A program made the position numbers and the translations under genes. A stretch of DNA of 8,035 nucleotides, from positions 1 through 8,035 of the forward strand of contig JACQFM010000139.1 of the NCBI GenBank assembly GCA_016200035.1, given 5' to 3'. The DNA comes from Nitrososphaerota archaeon (GTDB lineage: Archaea > Thermoproteota > Nitrososphaeria > Nitrososphaerales > Nitrosopumilaceae). The notes beneath the pieces are model-generated. The model saw nothing but the letters and a program-made list of their open reading frames with translations, did not search any database and was not told where the DNA came from. Positions 6,646-8,035 of this stretch are shown here, one piece after another (the stretch's first letter is position 1; every line of letters begins with the position of its first letter).

Positions 6646-6662
6646 GTGCGAACAGAACCCGC

Positions 6663-6965
6663 TTACAGAGCGGCGTCTTCTGCCCAGCCTTTGACAAATA
6701 CTCCGTTCTTGTGGAGAGGAACTGGCTGACCAGATGTGTATATCATTGGCCTCATCCAAAATATCGACTTTGTTGGACAAACTCCGATGCATGCACCATC
6801 TGAGATACATCTTTCTGGATAAAAGACGAATGCTTTTCCTCTCTTCCAACCCTCTACGGGCTTGACACGAAGTACATCTGGACCAAGAGAAGTACAGATT
6901 TCTACGCACAGTGCGCAGCCTATACATCTTTGTTCATCATTGTCTGGAAGTATTGCTATTGGCAT
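6663..6965 (-). CDS. Dicluster ferredoxin with Asp in the second cluster motif
   Basis: A 100-aa cytoplasmic low-potential electron carrier of the bacterial-type 2[4Fe-4S] fold. The first motif is complete: C14, C17, C20, C24 (CIGCALCVEIC). The second, CISDGACIGVCP, has C53, D56, C59 and C63, so Asp replaces the second cysteine (CxxDxxCxxxCP). By the usual crossed ligation, C14/C17/C20/C63 hold one [4Fe-4S] cluster and C53/D56/C59/C24 hold the other, which would be Asp-ligated [4Fe-4S] or [3Fe-4S]. Asp in this position is known from Pyrococcus furiosus ferredoxin. A linker of 28 residues separates the motifs, and a C-terminal tail of about 36 residues (MIYTSGQPVPLHKNGVFVKGW) extends past the fold. 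ATG 6965 follows a clear TTTAAATA box by about 37 bases, so it has its own promoter. The electron-transfer partner is not evident from neighbours. Confidence 0.92.
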   Translation of the reverse strand: MPIAILPDNDEQRCIGCALCVEICTSLGPDVLRVKPVEGWKRGKAFVFYPERCISDGACIGVCPTKSIFWMRPMIYTSGQPVPLHKNGVFVKGWAEDAAL

Positions 6966-6998
6966 TTATTTCACTATTTTTGATCATGTTGCGGTTGC

Positions 6999-7006
6999 TA
7001 TTTAAA
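6999..7006 (-). promoter_or_regulatory. TATA box of ferredoxin gene
   Basis: TTTAAATA on the leftward strand is a near-consensus archaeal TATA box. Its centre is about 37 bases before the ATG at 6965, predicting a start site near 6976 and a leader of roughly 10 bases. Confidence 0.6.
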
Positions 7007-7060
7007 CCATATGTAAAATTCATAACCCTGTTATACAATTTTTGCAATAACTTCTGAAGA

Positions 7061-7076
7061 TTAAAAAACAAAAAGA
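7061..7076 (-). terminator. T-rich terminator after the 73-aa gene
   Basis: About 19 bases past the stop codon of the 73-aa gene, the leftward strand reads TCTTTTTGTTTTTTAA, two T runs (5 and 6). This fits archaeal poly-T termination and separates this gene from the ferredoxin gene, which has its own promoter. Confidence 0.55.
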
Positions 7077-7094
7077 GAGTAGTGAAATGTTTTG

Positions 7095-7316
7095 CTACTT
7101 TTTAGTCTGACGGATCGCATCTACCTGACCGCTAGTTATCCAGTCGAGTAATTCAGCGGATGAAGGATTTAGATCACCCTTTTGATTCATCATGTTATAC
7201 ACCCAAACCCAATTTATCTGATTTAGTAATGGTTTGTTTCCCTCGTCACCTTTTCGAACTTTGTCTCGAAGGTCTTTTGGGATAGTGTTCCACCATTGTT
7301 CAAAGGTTCTACCCAT
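7095..7316 (-). CDS. Small conserved-looking protein of unknown function (73 aa)
   Basis: I do not recognise this protein. It is 73 aa, soluble and aromatic-rich: the FEQWWNTIPKDLRDKVRKG start (residues 5-23) carries W8-W9, and INWVWVYNMMNQ (34-45) carries two more Trp. The C-terminal half (PSSAELLDWITSGQ) looks helical. There are no cysteines, no membrane segment and no nucleic-acid-binding motif that I can name. It is likely real because it has ordinary codon use, a CTTAATTAG box (7347-7339, read leftward) about 27 bases before ATG 7316 fitting a leaderless transcript, and a T-rich terminator after the stop. It is divergent from the beta-CASP nuclease gene and shares a 120-base upstream region with it. 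It might be a lineage-specific core protein; a search in Nitrososphaerota would show this. Confidence 0.7.
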   Translation of the reverse strand: MGRTFEQWWNTIPKDLRDKVRKGDEGNKPLLNQINWVWVYNMMNQKGDLNPSSAELLDWITSGQVDAIRQTKK

Positions 7317-7436
7317 GGACAGATCATCTTTATTGGATCTAATTAAGTCTTTTGTAAATTATCCAGTTAATATAATGACATTGTTTATGAAATCACTAAA
7401 AAACGTTTAAAGGTACTTGTAAGAAACTTTGAATTC
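7317..7436. promoter_or_regulatory. Divergent promoter region of 73-aa gene and beta-CASP RNase
   Basis: A 120-base AT-rich spacer. Rightward, TTTAAA at 7406-7411 is centred about 28 bases before TTG 7437. Leftward, CTTAATTAG at 7347-7339 is about 27 bases before ATG 7316. Both spacings fit leaderless archaeal transcripts. No Shine-Dalgarno sequence is visible for either gene. Confidence 0.55.
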
Positions 7437-8035
7437 TTGCAGATTAAAGTTCTTGGCGCGGCCCAAGAGGTAGGTCGCTCAGCATTTCTAGTTAATTGTG
7501 AAGATGCAAGTTTCCTGTTGGATTACGGTATCCTTTTGGGTAAAGAGCCTCTCTTCCCAATGCATGTGAAACCAAGGGATATAGATGCCGTTGTCATAAC
7601 TCACGCGCATCTTGACCATTCTGGCTTTGTGCCATCATTTTTCGTAAATGGTAAGATTGACGTCTATGCGACTCCTCCAACTTTTGATTTGTCTAGGCTT
7701 TTAATCGAAGATATGCTCAGGCTTGAGAAAAATTTTCTTCCCTTCGAAATGCGGGAAGTCGCAAACATGATGGTGCATTCTAAGGAAATTGGATATGGTG
7801 AAAAAATAAAGTTTGGCAGCTCCTCATTTGAACTACGTGAATCTGGACATGTGATAGGTGGTGGTGCAGTGATTGCAGAATCTGAAAAGAAGAGGCTCTA
7901 TTATACTGGAGATATTAATCCGAATGGTTCCAGGATGTTACGTGAAGCAGATTTAGATATAGGTGAGATTGATTTATTGATCACTGAAAGCACATATTCT
8001 CAGACCGAACAAAAACCGCGTCATGAATCTGAAGA
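7437..8035 (+). CDS. Beta-CASP metallo-beta-lactamase RNase, CPSF-like (5' part)
   Basis: The first 199 codons of an RNA-processing nuclease; the gene runs off the right edge. Translation from TTG 7437 gives IKVLGAAQEVGRSAFLV (3-19), typical of archaeal CPSF-like proteins. It continues with metallo-beta-lactamase motif 2 THAHLDHSG (H56, H58, D60, H61), motif 3 at H138 (SGHVIGG), motif 4 at D159 (YTGDIN) and ESTYSQ (184-189), where beta-CASP nucleases have ESTYG. These residues hold two zinc ions. There are no N-terminal KH domains, so it fits aCPSF2 rather than KH-bearing aCPSF1; the beta-CASP part lies beyond the window. The start is TTG because no ATG or GTG lies between it and the upstream in-frame stop at 7368, and TTTAAA sits about 28 bases before. 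Its role would be endo- and/or 5' exonucleolytic RNA cleavage in RNA maturation, decay or 3'-end formation. Confidence 0.9.
   Translation, partial: MQIKVLGAAQEVGRSAFLVNCEDASFLLDYGILLGKEPLFPMHVKPRDIDAVVITHAHLDHSGFVPSFFVNGKIDVYATPPTFDLSRLLIEDMLRLEKNFLPFEMREVANMMVHSKEIGYGEKIKFGSSSFELRESGHVIGGGAVIAESEKKRLYYTGDINPNGSRMLREADLDIGEIDLLITESTYSQTEQKPRHESE

Noticed and set aside
6589..6927. Leftward 112-codon frame overlapping the ferredoxin gene
   Set aside because: It is out of frame with the ferredoxin, whose CxxCxxCxxxC motifs, TATA box and stop placement are convincing; this one is a shadow.
1..8035. CRISPR array, toxin-antitoxin pair, restriction system or IS element
   Set aside because: No spaced long repeats, no paired small toxin-like genes, no methylase or transposase motifs and no terminal inverted repeats of useful length were seen on either strand.

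Overview
The window looks like chromosomal DNA of a low-GC archaeon, most likely a member of Nitrososphaerota (Thaumarchaeota, Nitrosopumilus/Nitrosotenuis-like). The evidence is the gene set: a Kae1-type t6A enzyme, an archaeal NKAD-type YchF-like GTPase with a cysteine-bearing switch insert, a Fap7/AK6-like P-loop protein, archaeosine tRNA-guanine transglycosylase and a CPSF-like beta-CASP nuclease. Several genes also have TATA-like boxes about 24-37 bases before the start codon, as expected for archaeal transcripts with very short leaders or none. The lineage is inferred from these features and was not tested by a database search.

Layout. Positions 1-702 (+) hold the 3' part of an unrecognised helical protein whose frame is open to the left edge. 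Positions 810-1865 (-) encode an archaeal tyrosine recombinase. Together these look like the end of an integrated or accessory segment. Positions 1948-2271 (+) encode a small GRAM/PH-like protein, whose end overlaps the end of the Kae1 gene by 11 bases. From there the window is core genome: a leftward pair ychF-like GTPase -> kae1 (4448-2261, one base apart), and, divergent from it across a 72-base spacer, a rightward pair fap7-like -> tgtA (4521-6630). A 100-aa ferredoxin (6965-6663, -) converges on tgtA. A 73-aa orphan (7316-7095, -) follows. At the right edge is the start of a beta-CASP RNase (7437-8035+, +), which begins at a TTG behind a TTTAAA box.

How the genes fit together. Most core genes serve translation and RNA: Kae1 (t6A at tRNA position 37), TgtA (archaeosine at tRNA position 15), Fap7-like (small-subunit maturation in studied relatives), YchF-like (ribosome-associated GTPase family) and CPSF-like (RNA cleavage). 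The ferredoxin supplies electron transfer and has an Asp in place of one cluster cysteine. No CRISPR array, tRNA, rRNA, IS element or obvious defence system is visible. The points most worth checking are the altered nucleotide-binding residues of the Fap7-like protein, the Asp-substituted ferredoxin, the PUA-less TgtA, the non-canonical metal-site residue and missing Bud32 partner of Kae1, and the junction beside the integrase.
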